Below are positions 11,401-21,689 of a stretch of 64,000 bases of DNA, in pieces. The DNA is taken from contig JABAKD010000025.1 in NCBI GenBank assembly GCA_012845835.1, positions 1,763,001 to 1,827,000 of the forward strand, read 5' to 3'. The notes beneath the pieces were generated by a model. The model was not told the origin of the DNA. It searched no databases and saw only the letters and a program-made list of their open reading frames with translations. Position 1 is the stretch's first letter. The number at the start of each line of letters is the position of its first letter. A program made the translations under genes and the position numbers. The stretch is from Undaria pinnatifida (taxonomy: Eukaryota > Sar > Phaeophyceae > Laminariales > Alariaceae).

Positions 11401-14400
11401 ACGTCTGAAAAATAAACACCATGCCCCATTTCGATGCTGCAATGTCCGATTTTGATGTTGCAAGATATTCGGGTGGAACGAGACTGGCGCGATCGAACTT
11501 AACGACATTTTTTGCAAGAACAATACTGCGGATCGAAACGGGGGTTGCTTCTACGGGGCAGGCGAGGGTTTGGTCAACACTGGAACGGTGATGCTGGACA
11601 ATGTCGCGGAACATGGAGGCTGCATATGTGAGGGCGCTGGATCTTGTTGTGGTTGTTGTTGTTTTGTTGTTGTTGTTGTTTTTGCTGTTGCTGATGTTGC
11701 TGTTGCTGTCGGCAGTTGAGCGCTTGTTGCTCACGATGCGCTGCAGCAGATTGTACAGCAGTGAAGCGCCGCGACCAGGCTTGTCGGAAATCGATCTTCG
11801 TCCGTCGCGTGTACCCTTGGTTTGTCCTTTGAGTGTTGAGCGTTGAGTGTTTCACTCGCTGTTTAGGATGCGCTTCCTAGAGCATTGTTGTAAATATTGA
11901 TCGATTGTAAATACGGAGTAAGACGTCAATCGATCGTGGCATCATTGATTAAACAGATGCGATTTGGGGAGTGACCGACTCGGAGACATGGTGTGAAACT
12001 TGGCCATGGGCAGGAGTGATGATATTTTCCGCGACCAATGGCAGCAGAGCACTGCGTCATCCCTTCTAGTTGCTCTTGTTGCTGTTGGTTGCTGTTGTTT
12101 TCACATGAAAGCTAGCATAATCAAATCCGTGGTCACAGGACAGGGTGCAGTCTCTCTGGAGTGGAACATTACCCCAGGGGGAAAAATAACACAAACCAAC
12201 AGTAGTGGTGTACACGTATTCCAGGTATATCACAGCTGAAGCAAGTCGTGCATCCTCCGACAAATATAAAAATGACATCGGAAGTCAGCTATACTACTGC
12301 CACCAAAAATTCGCAGTGGTTTGTCCCGAAGAACGTGTATGCAGTTATAAAGCTTTTAACCCTATCCCGCTCGTCCTTGACACTCCACACAGAAAATAAC
12401 TTTCAATATTCTGGCTGATGTACGACTTGCTTCAGCCATGATACGTGAACTCGCACGACTTTTGTTGTGTTTTTGTTTGTTGTGTTTTTGTTTTTTCCTG
12501 TGGGTATTCTTCAACTGCGGAGTTTGGCTGGAGCCTGTTCTGTGACCACGGACTTGACTACGGCGATGATGAGTTGAATGTGGGAACAACAACACTGCAC
12601 AGCAGTCGTGAGCCTTTACCGCCCTTCCCGTGAACTCCACTCGTCGTGCCGTCCTGCATTCGTGTTGATCAGATGGCTGTTCATACGTCACGCTCTGCCC
12701 GTATCCCGTGTCTAACAGAGTTGCACGACCTTAGCGCTTCACCGCTCATGTCTCGATTGCTACTCTTGCCATCGTCCTTCCCCTTGTATCTGCGGGCATT
12801 AGATGGCTACCAAGGCTGCGACATCAAAGTCGCTGGGGGAAACTTCACGTGCCAGTGCACCAAAAATGGCGCCTTCTTGTTCGCTTCGGACGGAGCGCGT
12901 GTGAACATCAGCGGGGGCTTCGTTGAACACAGCGTGGCCACCAGGAGAGGCGGCGCGGTGAGTGCCCCAGACGGCCGCTGAGACGCCCGCTGAGATAGCG
13001 GTGCCCCCTTGTTTGTGTAAGACTTCTCGCCTGGGGAGCTCTATGGTTCATTCACGCAAGAACTGATTTTGAGTTCGTAACGGAAAGTGGAGAAAAAAAA
13101 CAAACACTAGTACGAAAATACAAACTCTTGGTCTAAGGGTACAAAAAAATCACATTGCGAAACAAGAAATGACGTACATTCAGACGATTTCGGGTTACAG
13201 GAGCCCCGTAATTTTAGAACATGTTTTCGCCAAGAAGAGGTATACCTTAGTACCAGGTACCTCTTATCATAGCCTCTATCATAGCCCCGTCAGTTGAGAA
13301 CGTGTTTTCGCCAAAAAGGGGTATATACCTTACTACCTCTAAGATAGCCTCTATCATAGCCCCGTCATTTTAGAACATGTTTTCGCCAAAAAAGGGTATA
13401 CCTTAGTACCTCGTATCATAGCCTCTTATCATAGCCCCGTCATTTTAGAACATGTTTTCGCCAAAAAAGGATATACCTTAGCACCTCTTATAATAGTCTC
13501 TAATCAAAGCTCCGTCATTTTAGAACATGTTTTCGCCGAAAAGGGGTATACCTTAGTACCTCTTATCATAGCCTCTATCATAGCCCCGTCATTTTAGAAC
13601 CTGTTTTCGCCAAAAAGGGGTATACCTTAGTACCTCTTATCACAGCCTCTATCATAGTCCCGTCATTTTAGAACATGTTTTCGCCAAAAAGGGTATACCT
13701 TAGTACCTCTATCATAGCCCCGTAATTTTAGAACCTGTTTTCGCCAAAAAGGGGTATACCTTAGTACCTCTATCATAGCCCCGTCATTTTAGAACCTGTT
13801 TTCGCAAAAAAGGGGTATACCGTAGTACCTCTTATCATAGCCTCTATCATAGCCCCGTCATTTTAGAACCTGTTTTCGCAAAAAAGGGGTATACCTTAGT
13901 ACCTCTTGTCATGGCCTCTATCATAGATCCGTCATTTTAGAACCTGTTTTCGCCAAAAAGGGGTATACCTAGGTACCTCTATCGTAGCACGCGTCGCCGC
14001 TACGATAGGGGTAGCACTTTTTGTCAAAAGCGTTCAACACTGACACCTGGGCTCTTCGGTTGAGTAGCTGTTCAATACTGTTCGAACCGGCGGCTTGACA
14101 GAAGCGGCTAGGGGCACTCGACCTTGCCAAGAAACGGTAACACGTTGCTGACCTCTGTTTAACGTGCGCCCACGATTGTGAGGACGAACGACGTGGAATT
14201 TCGCGGAGATGTTTGCAGTTGTAAACTAGCCTAATGGATTAGCTCGCTCTGGCCCGTACGGTTTTATGTTAGGAGCCTTCCCCTCCAGTCTCCGCTCAGA
14301 GTTCAGCGTCTCTTGAATGGGATGCCGTGTCAAGTCGGTCACCGTCGTGGTGGGCGCCTACTCTATTGCTGTGCACCAAGCGAGAATTGCGGGGCCTGTT

Positions 14401-17400
14401 GAGCTTTTGTACCCGCGTTGCTGCGCATCCTTTGTGGAACCAGATTGAACACGTCACCGCCACGCGTCGCGTCTGGAAACCAAACCCCATTAATGTGCCT
14501 CGGTGTTTGGTCGCGTGACCTTTTCATTTGCCAGGGCACCGGCTGTTCGTTTTTGGGGTCGGTCTGGCGCCGCCGCTTGGCGGAGCAGGGGTCTTGAATA
14601 TCTTTCCTTTCCCGTGGCTTTTTGAGTGTAACAAGAGAGCGTTTGCTCTGCTTGGCTTTGATAGATTTGCCCCGAACCCGGAGCAGTTTTTGGCAATCGT
14701 AGGTCGTTTAGAGTCGTCCGCGCCTGCTTGGGTCCAAATGACTTGGAAATAGGGTGGGATACACTTTTGAAGTCGTAGCAGGGTTGACGTCTGAACCATG
14801 GGCTGAGAATGGAATGCGCTCATGTGGCTGCTGCTCTTGCCGCGCACTTCTTTTCGTTTCCTACCGCCCTCGCTGTGCCGTTGCTTTCGTTTCGGTTACC
14901 CAGGTGTACTGCTCTGGAGACAGCAACGACGCAGGAGGTTCCAAGGTGACTATCGCGGGAGGGACGTTCCGGAACAACAGCGCGCTGGAGCTGGGAGGCG
15001 GGATCGTAGCGTGGGGAACGCCCACGGTGGTAACGATCACTGGAGGCGAATTCATCAACAACTCCGCAAAGTGAGCCTGCCTTTGGATTAGGCATGTGTT
15101 CTCGGCATGATTGGTTTGTGTTGCCTCGCGGTCCAGTAGACGCTTGCCCCGTCGGGCACGGACGCAGTGTAATTCAGTACACATCGCGGTCCAGTCGGGC
15201 GCGCCGCGTAGAACAGGGAGGCAATGTAATGCGGGGAAAGGAGTATTGGTTCGACGTGCGGCACGGCCTCGACGCGCGACCCAATCGCCGTCCCTGCTCC
15301 TCCATGCTGCTGTAAAATGCTACCCATGCTGGCCTTATCGGGGAGGTCCTGAATTGAAGTTCTTATCACATCGGTAATCTTGTCCGTGGTGACAAGAAAT
15401 CCTCGAGTAAATGCTGAGTGGAAGATACCTCAAGGGGAAAAAAAAACGCCACACACCAAAACGATACACATAACTGATTCAAATCGTGTATCAAACAAGA
15501 AAAAAAAGTGAAGTCAGAAATCCGCGTATTACAGTTATCTCTGGGCGAGCTAGAGGACGATTTCTATTTGGAGGAATGTTCGCCGCCCTGACGCTTAGAT
15601 TGCCCTGCTTTGGCCTGCCCCCCACATCCCTCCCTCCTTTCTTCCCTCACACGCTCGCTCGTTCCCAGGTTCTATGGCGGCTTTATATTTTTAGAGGAGG
15701 AGGCCAGTCTCAACTGTAAGGGAGCCACCATTTCGGGCAACTACGCCGGCGATCAAGGCGGCGGTATCTATAGCCGAGAGGGCACTTGGGTGAACTCTAG
15801 CTGCGACTTGATCGCCAACGAATCGCCTCAAGGAGCGGCGATCTACCTGACAAACGTGTTTAGCGCTACGTTCGAAAACCACGACGTCGCGTCCAACCTG
15901 GCCTCGGGCGGCAGCGTGGTGTATGTGGCCGCGAGCTCAGTCACTTCTAGGAAGGTGACGTTCGAGTCGGGCGTCGGTCTTCAGGAAGACTCGTCTAACC
16001 GTGCGATACAGTTGGACGGCGACAGCAGCCTTACCTCGGAAGACTGTGTTTTCGACGGCTGGCAGGGGGACACCGTTATCTATCACAGCAACGCGGCCGC
16101 CGGATCGCTTGTCATTGACAGCTGCGACTTTAGTGGGAGCTCCGCGACCATGGCGGTCATCTCGCCCAACTCTGACGCCGAGATCCGTAACGCCATCGTC
16201 AGCAGTCTTACCTTTGAGAACGCCTTAGCCGGCACGATCAACGAATCGCCGACACTTGTAGACCGCGCTTTGGACTGCAGCGATTCCAACGCGTGCGGGG
16301 CCGGGGACTGCGTGAACAGCACGCTCGGAGCTTTGTGCGAGTGCCTCGAGGGCGGCACGTGTCTGAACGATGGCGGTGAGCTGTCCCTCAGAATCAAAAC
16401 ATACCCAGACGCCGTGACATACGACCCCAATACGGTGTCGTATGAGCTCGAGGTCTCGTCAGGGGTGGATGGGACGACGAACGCTATCTGGGACCTCAGC
16501 TTTTGGAGTGCTGACCTCACCTTAGTCGTGTTTCCGTCGAGCGGAGTTTTGCCCCCTGGGACGTCCGTGACCGTGACCGTTTCCGGCACCCCCTCGATGA
16601 CGGACGTGGGGGGGAACCTGACCAGTAGTTTCCACCTGACGTCCGTAGGCAGCCCGAGCTCAGGCTCGACCACCGCCGGCACCACTCTGGAGGTGGATTC
16701 AACGTTCTACCTTTGCCAATCTTACGAGTACGCCTATCCCCAGGATGGCGAGAGTTCTAACAATTTCTCGTGCCTGGCGTGTGCTACCATCGACGGCCAG
16801 GAGGGAGTGGATTGCGAGAGCCCGGGGGCAACGTTGGCCTCGCTGCCGATTCGGGAGGGTTACTGGCGTCCGAGCCGAGAGTCGGTTTTGGTGCACACGT
16901 GCTTGCACGAGGAGGCTTGCGTGGGCGCGACGGAGGTATCGAGTTCGGACGACTACTGCGCCGATGGGTACAAGGGCCCGTGTGAGTCCACTGCTGTACA
17001 GTCGAACGGTGTCGCTGTTTCATATATAGCCCAGCCGGAAGCGTCGTGACCGAAGACGTTCGTTTGATTGTTTCTATGCGCCCAGTGGAGGAGTGAAACC
17101 AAGAGATTACTTGTTCGTGTCTTGGACTCTGCCGCGATTGGACCGTGTATCTCATATGTTGCTGTTCGCGTGCAAGCCCGTAGCGTTTTCTGGTTGTAAT
17201 ATATTTGTCCTGATCATCTCTCTATCATCCGCCATCCCTCATTTTTTTCCTCTGTCAGATTGCGCCGTGTGCACCGATGGATACGGAACTGGCGTCAGCA
17301 ACAGCTGCCACTTCTGTGACAACACCAAGGCCCACCTACTGATTGCGATAGGCGCAGTCTTCTCGTTGGTGGTGCTCCTTCTGCTAGCCCTCGCAGTCGT

Positions 17401-20400
17401 GTTTCTCATCGGAGGGCTCGACGCCATCGATATCGTCAAAGAGTCTATTTCCCGAAAATTCTCCTACGCTGGCAAGGCATCCAGCCAGCTGGCCCCCGCC
17501 GTGGGGCCCAGCCTGCAACGAGGCACCACCGATTCGGTATCAGGCGTCGCTCCGGGCTCGATGAATACTACCATTGCTCCTGCGTATGATGCGGCGTCAG
17601 CGTCGAGAAGCGGTGACGGGCAGGGCGGTGTCCGGCGGGGCAGAGTGCTGCCGACCGATTTTTCTGACCCGGATGATGACCGGCCGTTTTCCCGACCTTA
17701 TCGGCAATCGGCTGCCGTCGCTGGCGTGGGCGTGGGCGTGGGCAGAACGCGATTGAACAGAGGGGTGGGAATGGAGGCCGGTGGCGGCGACGAAAAGAAG
17801 GAGAGCTGCTGTGGCCTTGGGGAGAAAATCAAGCGCTTGGTGTCGAAATTGCCGCTCAACAAGCTCAAAATCGTGGTGGTGGTATGGCAGATTCTCGCCG
17901 TCTTTTCGGGCATCACGGGGGTCGAGTTCCCCGCTTCCTACTCGAGTTTCTTGTCGTGGATCAGCGTCGTTAACCTCGACATAGGGAACATCTTCTCGGC
18001 CTCGTGCATTCTGCCGTCTGTGAACTTTTACTTCAGTCTGCTGGCCACGACGCTGGGCCCTCTTGTGTTGACGGGTGTGCTGGTGCTGACGTACCACATG
18101 GCCAAGGGCCGGGCTGGGATTGGGTCGGCCGGGGTGATCGCGAGAAGGGCTGCGTGGTCGAGGCATGTGGCGGCGGGGCTGCTTCTGACGTTCTTGGTGA
18201 GTTTTAATGGTGCAATTCTGACGCGTGCTAAGATGCAGGCAGCAGTATTTGCCTAAAAATGTGTACCAGTGGTATTGCTGACAACGCTCCTCAGCTGGGG
18301 AAAGTTTTCCCTAACTGCCTTGGAATATATTGTGTCTTACGAACGTTGTAAACTTACGCCGTTCGATGAAAAAACGGACCGTTCGATTACAAAACCGGGC
18401 CGTTCGATTTGTGAAGATCGGGTTCCGCTTTCATGTCTTGCCCGAAGTATTTTTGAACGGTGCGTTGGATTTCCCCTCAGGTGTAGAATAGCAGAAAACT
18501 TAGGCGCTCGCAAATCTGTCGTGCTGTCAGTAGCTTGCGTGATTTTCTACTTGAAACGCTTTTTCCCTATAGCACTGGACCGACGTTTACCAGCACGAAC
18601 TACTTGATGTTAGAATGTTTTGTTCCCCCTCAAGAATGATTGTTAGGAAGAGTCGAACAGTTGTCGTTTTGTGTGGAGGGGGAGGACGTGGCCACCGTAG
18701 CGTGGTTGTCCGTGCAAGAAAGAAACATATATCTCTCTCTCTCTCCCGTCAGGGCTGCGCTTGTGGAAGCTTTGCCGTGTTTTCTATTTGGGTACACGAG
18801 GGTATTTGGCTCGATGGGCCGGAGATGCGCCCGTGGCTTTTTTTACTCTAAATAAGTTAATTCGGGCGTCCACTACACGAGCATACCGTCTTATTAGCTG
18901 TGTTGTATCGTCCTACATGTGTTGGCTGTGCTGATTGCAGGTGTTCACCTCGACCTCTACTGTGGTGTTTAAGACCTTCGCTTGCGATAACAGCGTTGTG
19001 GAGGGGGAGAACTACCTCCGGGCAGACTACAGCCTATCGTGTGACTCGGATTTGCACATGTTCTTCGAAGTTTACGCGGGGATCATGATCCTGGTAAGCA
19101 AGCCGGCGTTTATGTCGAGCGTCCGCAGACACGTGGTACGTGGTGTCTCTTCTGCCATGATTAACCGGTAATACGTGCATGCAAAATATGTAGCGCGCTT
19201 GCTCGCCTTGCAAGTATATTCAATGCACCACGGGCGGGCTGACTAGATTGTCTTGAACAGGGCTCTCCCCGCACAAGAAGACAAGAGCAAGCACTACGTG
19301 GTACTGTCTTTTTCGCCCAATGTGATACTGTCTTTTTCGCCCAATCCGCGCGTCATATGTGAGCAACGAATAAGTTGCCGTAAAATGGTTGCGTTGAGAT
19401 GGATGGCGTGGGTTCACCATGTGTTTTGTTGTACCCCGTCCGCTAAACTGGCCCCCGACCTGTTTCTTCGTTCGCCGCAAACAGGTGTACCCGATCGGCA
19501 TCCCCATCCTGTACGCGGTCATTCTCTGGAAAAACCGGGAATTGCTTAACCCTCGCATCGTCCGCTGCAACGCCGAACCCGATAGCGGCCGCGAGTCAAT
19601 GGGTGGAGAGGTTGATCCCACTGCGGTGCTCTGCACTGCGCCGAAGCTTGGGACCAAGAAATCGTATTCCCCTGAGGAGTTGGGCGAACTGGAAGAAAGG
19701 GTGCTAGCACGGAAGAAACACCCGGAGCTGGTTCCCTCCATGTTTTTGTGGAAGGATTTCGGTGAGATTTGCGAGGGCATCTGAGGCACCTGATGTTTCG
19801 TTGGGGTGTATTTGGGTGCTGCAAGTATGTCCGCCGTGCCTCAAGTGTTGCAGTCGGAGGGCTTCGGCTTGCCGTTCGTTAAATTTGGGTTGCCTCATAC
19901 AGAAAACATGCACGAGTCGGCGCTGTCGCTTTTGAGGAGAAGGGTCCGCGCCTTATACCCGTGTAACATACCTCGTGTGGTGTGTATGGCGTGCGCCTCA
20001 AATGATTGGGAAGGCGTTGTGGCTGTTGCTGGTCGACACATGCTGGTACCCCCTGCAATGTTTGATGCACCTCCGGCGGCAAAGAACGGATACCGACATG
20101 ACGGATCTCAGCGTGTAACATCACCAGTCAGCCCCGTACTGTGCCCTCCGCCCATGCTTCTTTGATTTTTTTTCTGGTTGTCATAGCCATTGACGCCTGC
20201 AAATACTTTAAATGCCGTCAGGAGTTTGACCTTCACGTCTTTGACCGTCACGTCTCTTACCGTCACGTCTTCGACCATCATGTCTCCGACCGCCGTTTTT
20301 CGCATCCAGGCCCCGACTTGTACTACTACGAGGTGGTCGAGTGCGCCCGGAGGATGCTATTGACGGGGGTGTTAATTTTCATCGCCCCGCAAAGCGCGAC

Positions 20401-21409
20401 GCAAGCAGCCATGGCCTGCATTTTCGCCTTCGCGAGCTTGCTGGGTTTCGAGCTCCTGCGGCCGCATATGGACCCTGCTGATTCGTGGCTCTACCGCTTG
20501 GTGAGTGTGCGGGCGCGTCTTGTGCGTGGCAGAGCTGGGCTGAGGGCAAGTGTTTGCGTTTGGTAGTGTATCTGACAGATGGACGTCGATCAGGTGGAGG
20601 CGGCGCGGATAGCTGTTAGGCTGAACATGTTTTTGCATCAGCCAGACGTATGACTTGACTACAGTAAGCTTGCACAGAGATGCACCAATAGATAACTTTA
20701 GCAGGCGGCCGGTATGTCGATTGGGTATTTCCCTGAAAAAACGACTGACCATCGATACAACGCTTCACAAGTACCTGTTTGAAGTCTTTTCAAGCACACT
20801 CCTACAGTGTTTGGCGAGGCGCCGCCGCTTTCATACCGCCTGTCAAAACAACGACAACGAAACGTTTTCAACCCTCCTGTGCCCATCGCCTACGCTGTTT
20901 TTCCCAACCGTTTGTAGGGCTGTGTGATCATCTTCCTGAGCAATTTCCTGGCTTTGCTGGTCAAGGTCGACGTGGGGGGAGAGGAAAACCGTGAGGTGTT
21001 CGGGGTCCTCTTGATCGCGGTCAACGTGTTGCTGATTCTCGCCGTTCTATTGACCTCCTGGTTCGCCACACAGCAGTCGGTGGATGACTCCCGCGACGAA
21101 GACAACGCCTTTAATATTGCGAAAAGCATGTTGACAGCCGAGCAAGACACCGCCAAGCACGCCAAGAGCTTGCGCGAAAGGGCAGGCTCTCTCGCACCCT
21201 CCTCTGCGAGGCTCTCTCCCCAGCGGTCCAACTCCACTAGAGTCTGGCAACAGTCGGCATCGTTCCGTTCACTTCAAGAAGCCGAGGCAAATGCTGAGGG
21301 TACACACGAGGGCGACGTTCCTGATATAGTACGCGGTGCAAGCATCAGCCCTGAGACGGCAGAGAGAATGTGGCAGGGAGACGACGCCCGTGCCCCTGTC
21401 ACCCGATGA
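2933..21409 (+). CDS. Beta-helix repeat membrane protein, ten exons
   Basis: Predicted exons: 2933-4042, 11465-11627, 12803-12957, 14904-15070, 15669-16981, 17259-18196, 18941-19093, 19485-19761, 20310-20500 and 20918-21409. They total 4959 nt (1652 residues) and every junction keeps frame with GT/AG sites. Residues 1 to about 55 carry a basic stretch then a hydrophobic signal ending near SLASAQ; Met15 is an alternative start. Residues ~130-727 hold Pmp-like beta-helix turns (GGAI/GGAV plus N-rich strands). An EGF-like Cys cluster follows (~733-765), then a Cys-rich GYKGPYCAVC segment (~930-990). Exons 6-10 supply several hydrophobic helices, with TM1 at about 993-1022, and a polar Ser/Arg-rich cytosolic tail. 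Such proteins are annotated in brown algae as polymorphic outer membrane/parallel beta-helix proteins; adhesion or carbohydrate binding is inference. No truncation is seen. An extra small exon inside the 7.4 kb first intron cannot be excluded. Confidence 0.82.
4765..4975 (-). mobile_element. SINE-like repeat family B, copy 2
   Basis: It has the same core (CCTGTCCTGTGACCACGGA on the minus strand) and (CAA)n tail as the copy at 519-720. It sits in intron 1 of the beta-helix gene. The head is diverged and interrupted by a short run of G. Confidence 0.55.
4976..7659. other. Repeat-laden part of intron 1
   Basis: No exon is recognisable. The stretch contains a two-unit CCCTAA motif near 5170, a G run near 5260, a ~30 bp C run at 5490-5525, a LINE 3' fragment (5540-5690), a CAG run near 6580 and AT-rich filler. 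Confidence 0.5.
5540..5690 (+). mobile_element. LINE 3'-end fragment
   Basis: The plus strand reads AQMLEVSLSRVGTVL and then KGCVVNG just before a stop. The same terminal peptide pattern (AQMLEVSLLGVGTVLR) occurs at the 3' end of the LINE remnant near 26500. The fragment follows directly on a long C run and lacks any reverse transcriptase segment, so it is a severely 5'-truncated copy. Confidence 0.55.
7660..7845 (+). repeat. Dispersed repeat family A, copy 2
   Basis: It starts at CACCCTGTTGACCCTGGTAC and ends with CACAGCTGGAGTGT plus a T run. It is very similar to the copies at 1-165 and 10480-10920, and lies in intron 1 of the beta-helix gene. Confidence 0.7.
8190..8530. repeat. (GTA)n trinucleotide microsatellite
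   Basis: About 340 bp of nearly pure GTA/GCA trinucleotides, with blocks of GTAGCA alternating with GTA. It gives long poly-Val/poly-Leu frames on both strands that are not genes. It lies in intron 1. Confidence 0.95.
8690..9035 (-). mobile_element. tRNA-derived SINE with expanded head
   Basis: On the minus strand the head reads GCCCCGGTGGTGTAGTGG, an A-box-like tRNA start. It is followed by an expanded (GTGGTGTGGT)n run (8948-9020), then a body with GCGACGCGAGTCGACGAGG and GATAAAAACGAAGGC, and a (CAA)n tail near 8670. The head and body match the copy at 60400-60665. The B box is eroded. Confidence 0.72.
9045..9240 (+). mobile_element. SINE body fragment, plus strand
   Basis: It contains GGATTGCTGAACCCTATGC and GATAAAAATTGAAGGC, matching the body of the SINE at 35545-36000. 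It forms an inverted pair with 9860-10025, which carries the same sequence in the other orientation. Confidence 0.6.
9860..10025 (-). mobile_element. SINE body fragment, minus strand
   Basis: This is the reverse complement of most of 9045-9220, including CAACACTCGAcGAAAAATCG at its outer edge (lower case marks the differing base). It has no tRNA-like head. It lies in intron 1 of the beta-helix gene. Confidence 0.6.
10480..10920 (+). repeat. Dispersed repeat family A, copy 3 (long)
   Basis: This longer copy begins with C-rich segments and GATGCATTCCACGGCCGTCA, runs through TTTTATAGTTTCCGCGCACA and ends at the common CACAGCTGGAGTGT end. It shows that shorter copies elsewhere are truncated at the left. 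Confidence 0.65.
11465..11627 (+). CDS. Beta-helix gene exon 2
   Basis: It follows a TTGCAAG acceptor and reads IFGWNETGAIELNDIFC, then NGGCFYGAGEG and EHGGCI. The junction with exon 1 rebuilds an NGGA-IF repeat. It ends in phase 1 at GTGAGG, matching the two-base start of exon 3. Confidence 0.78.
11640..11715. repeat. (TTG)n-rich microsatellite
   Basis: A short TTG/GTT-rich run lies just downstream of the exon 2 donor, within intron 2. Confidence 0.8.
12075..12295 (-). mobile_element. SINE-like repeat family B, copy 3
   Basis: It carries the CCTGTCCTGTGACCACGGA core on the minus strand and a (CAACAG)n-like tail near 12075. It faces the opposite-strand copy at 12400-12600, giving an inverted pair in intron 2. 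Confidence 0.6.
12400..12600 (+). mobile_element. SINE-like repeat family B, copy 4
   Basis: The plus strand carries CTTGCTTCAGCCATGATAC, the core CCTGTTCTGTGACCACGGAC and a GGGAACAACAACA tail. It is in the opposite orientation to the neighbouring copy at 12075-12295. Confidence 0.6.
12803..12957 (+). CDS. Beta-helix gene exon 3
   Basis: It follows a GCATTAG acceptor and encodes GYQGCDIKVAGGNFTCQC through to TRRGGA. It ends in phase 0 at GTGAGT after the Ala of GGA, the same split as exon 1. Confidence 0.8.
13195..13985 (+). repeat. Minisatellite, ~75 bp unit, about 11 copies
   Basis: Each unit contains CCCGTCATTTTAGAACATG, TTTTCGCCAAAAAGGGGTAT and ACCTTAGTACCTCTTATCAT. Unit lengths vary from about 60 to 78 bp. 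Neighbouring units are highly alike, which suggests recent expansion. The array lies wholly in intron 3 of the beta-helix gene. Confidence 0.92.
14904..15070 (+). CDS. Beta-helix gene exon 4
   Basis: It follows a TTACCCAG acceptor and begins VYCSGDSND, completing the GGA-V repeat started in exon 3. It continues with VTIAGGTFRNNSALELGGGI. It ends in phase 2 at GTGAGC. Confidence 0.83.
15370..15530 (-). mobile_element. Diverged family B repeat, copy 5
   Basis: The segment keeps ATCTTGTCCGTGGTGACAAG and a CCTCAAGGGGAAAAA segment like other family B copies. It lacks the (CAA)n tail. It sits in intron 4. Confidence 0.45.
15669..16981 (+). CDS. Beta-helix gene exon 5
   Basis: This large exon holds the last beta-helix turns (FYGGFIFL, QGGGIYSREG), the EGF-like CSDSNACGAGDCVNSTLG segment, a Ser/Thr/Val-rich beta-sandwich-like stretch and a Cys-rich region (GYWRPSRESVLVHTC). 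It ends in phase 1 at GTGAGT; the first base of exon 6 completes Tyr in GPYCAVC. Confidence 0.87.
17259..18196 (+). CDS. Beta-helix gene exon 6
   Basis: It encodes CAVCTDGYGTGVSNSCHFC, a strong transmembrane helix (AVFSLVVLLLLALAVVFLIG), a polar loop with Arg/Gly-rich stretches, then further hydrophobic helices (IVVVVWQILAVFSGI, LLATTLGPLVLTGVLVLTY). It ends in phase 0 at GTGAGT. Confidence 0.85.
18941..19093 (+). CDS. Beta-helix gene exon 7
   Basis: A 51-codon phase 0 exon encoding VFTSTSTVVFKTFACDN through EVYAGIMIL. It is bounded by ATTGCAG and GTAAGC. Confidence 0.8.
19485..19761 (+). CDS. Beta-helix gene exon 8
   Basis: It begins VYPIGIPILYAVILWKNREL, a helix followed by a basic edge, then a polar loop rich in Glu and Lys ending SMFLWKDF. 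It ends in phase 1 at GTGAGA. Confidence 0.82.
20228..20300 (+). repeat. Short 14-15 bp tandem repeat
   Basis: About five imperfect copies of GACCGTCACGTCTT lie just upstream of the exon 9 acceptor (exon starts at 20310), in the position of a polypyrimidine/branch region. Confidence 0.75.
20310..20500 (+). CDS. Beta-helix gene exon 9
   Basis: It encodes PDLYYYEVVECARRMLLTGV, a hydrophobic helix and HMDPADSWLYRL. The first two bases complete the Gly begun in exon 8. It ends in phase 0 at GTGAGT. Confidence 0.83.
20918..21409 (+). CDS. Beta-helix gene exon 10 (terminal)
   Basis: It encodes GCVIIFLSNFLALLVKVDV, a further helix (LLIAVNVLLILAVLLTSWF) and a polar, Ser/Glu/Arg-rich tail ending DARAPVTR and TGA. 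The tail is probably cytosolic and could be phosphorylated, which is inference. Confidence 0.83.
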   Translation, partial: GCVIIFLSNFLALLVKVDVGGEENREVFGVLLIAVNVLLILAVLLTSWFATQQSVDDSRDEDNAFNIAKSMLTAEQDTAKHAKSLRERAGSLAPSSARLSPQRSNSTRVWQQSASFRSLQEAEANAEGTHEGDVPDIVRGASISPETAERMWQGDDARAPVTR

Positions 21410-21689
21410 CACAAAACGACTGGATGCCTCAAGGAGCTCCGGTAGACGCTACCTTGCTTTTTCGGGGGATTTTGAAGGATGCTGTTACGGAGCTGTTTTT
21501 TTTTTTTGTGCTGGAGTTGTGCCCGGCAAGTCCTTGGTCGTTAGACGTTACCTGGTATGCGTCACACGTTACCGATTTCGTACGTCGGTGTTTGACACAC
21601 GTACGTTAGAGGTTATATGACAACGGGCTTAGAACCGACACTGGACTTGGTTGTTCCAACGCCGGTGTTTTCCTGCGACCATCTGTTCA
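21410..21689 (+). other. Presumed 3' UTR and flank of the beta-helix gene
   Basis: Non-coding. A T run lies near 21498. I see no clear polyadenylation signal. Confidence 0.35.

Noticed and set aside
13195-13985. CRISPR-like regular repeats
   Set aside because: Units are contiguous ~75 bp tandem copies without unique spacers, inside a eukaryotic intron.
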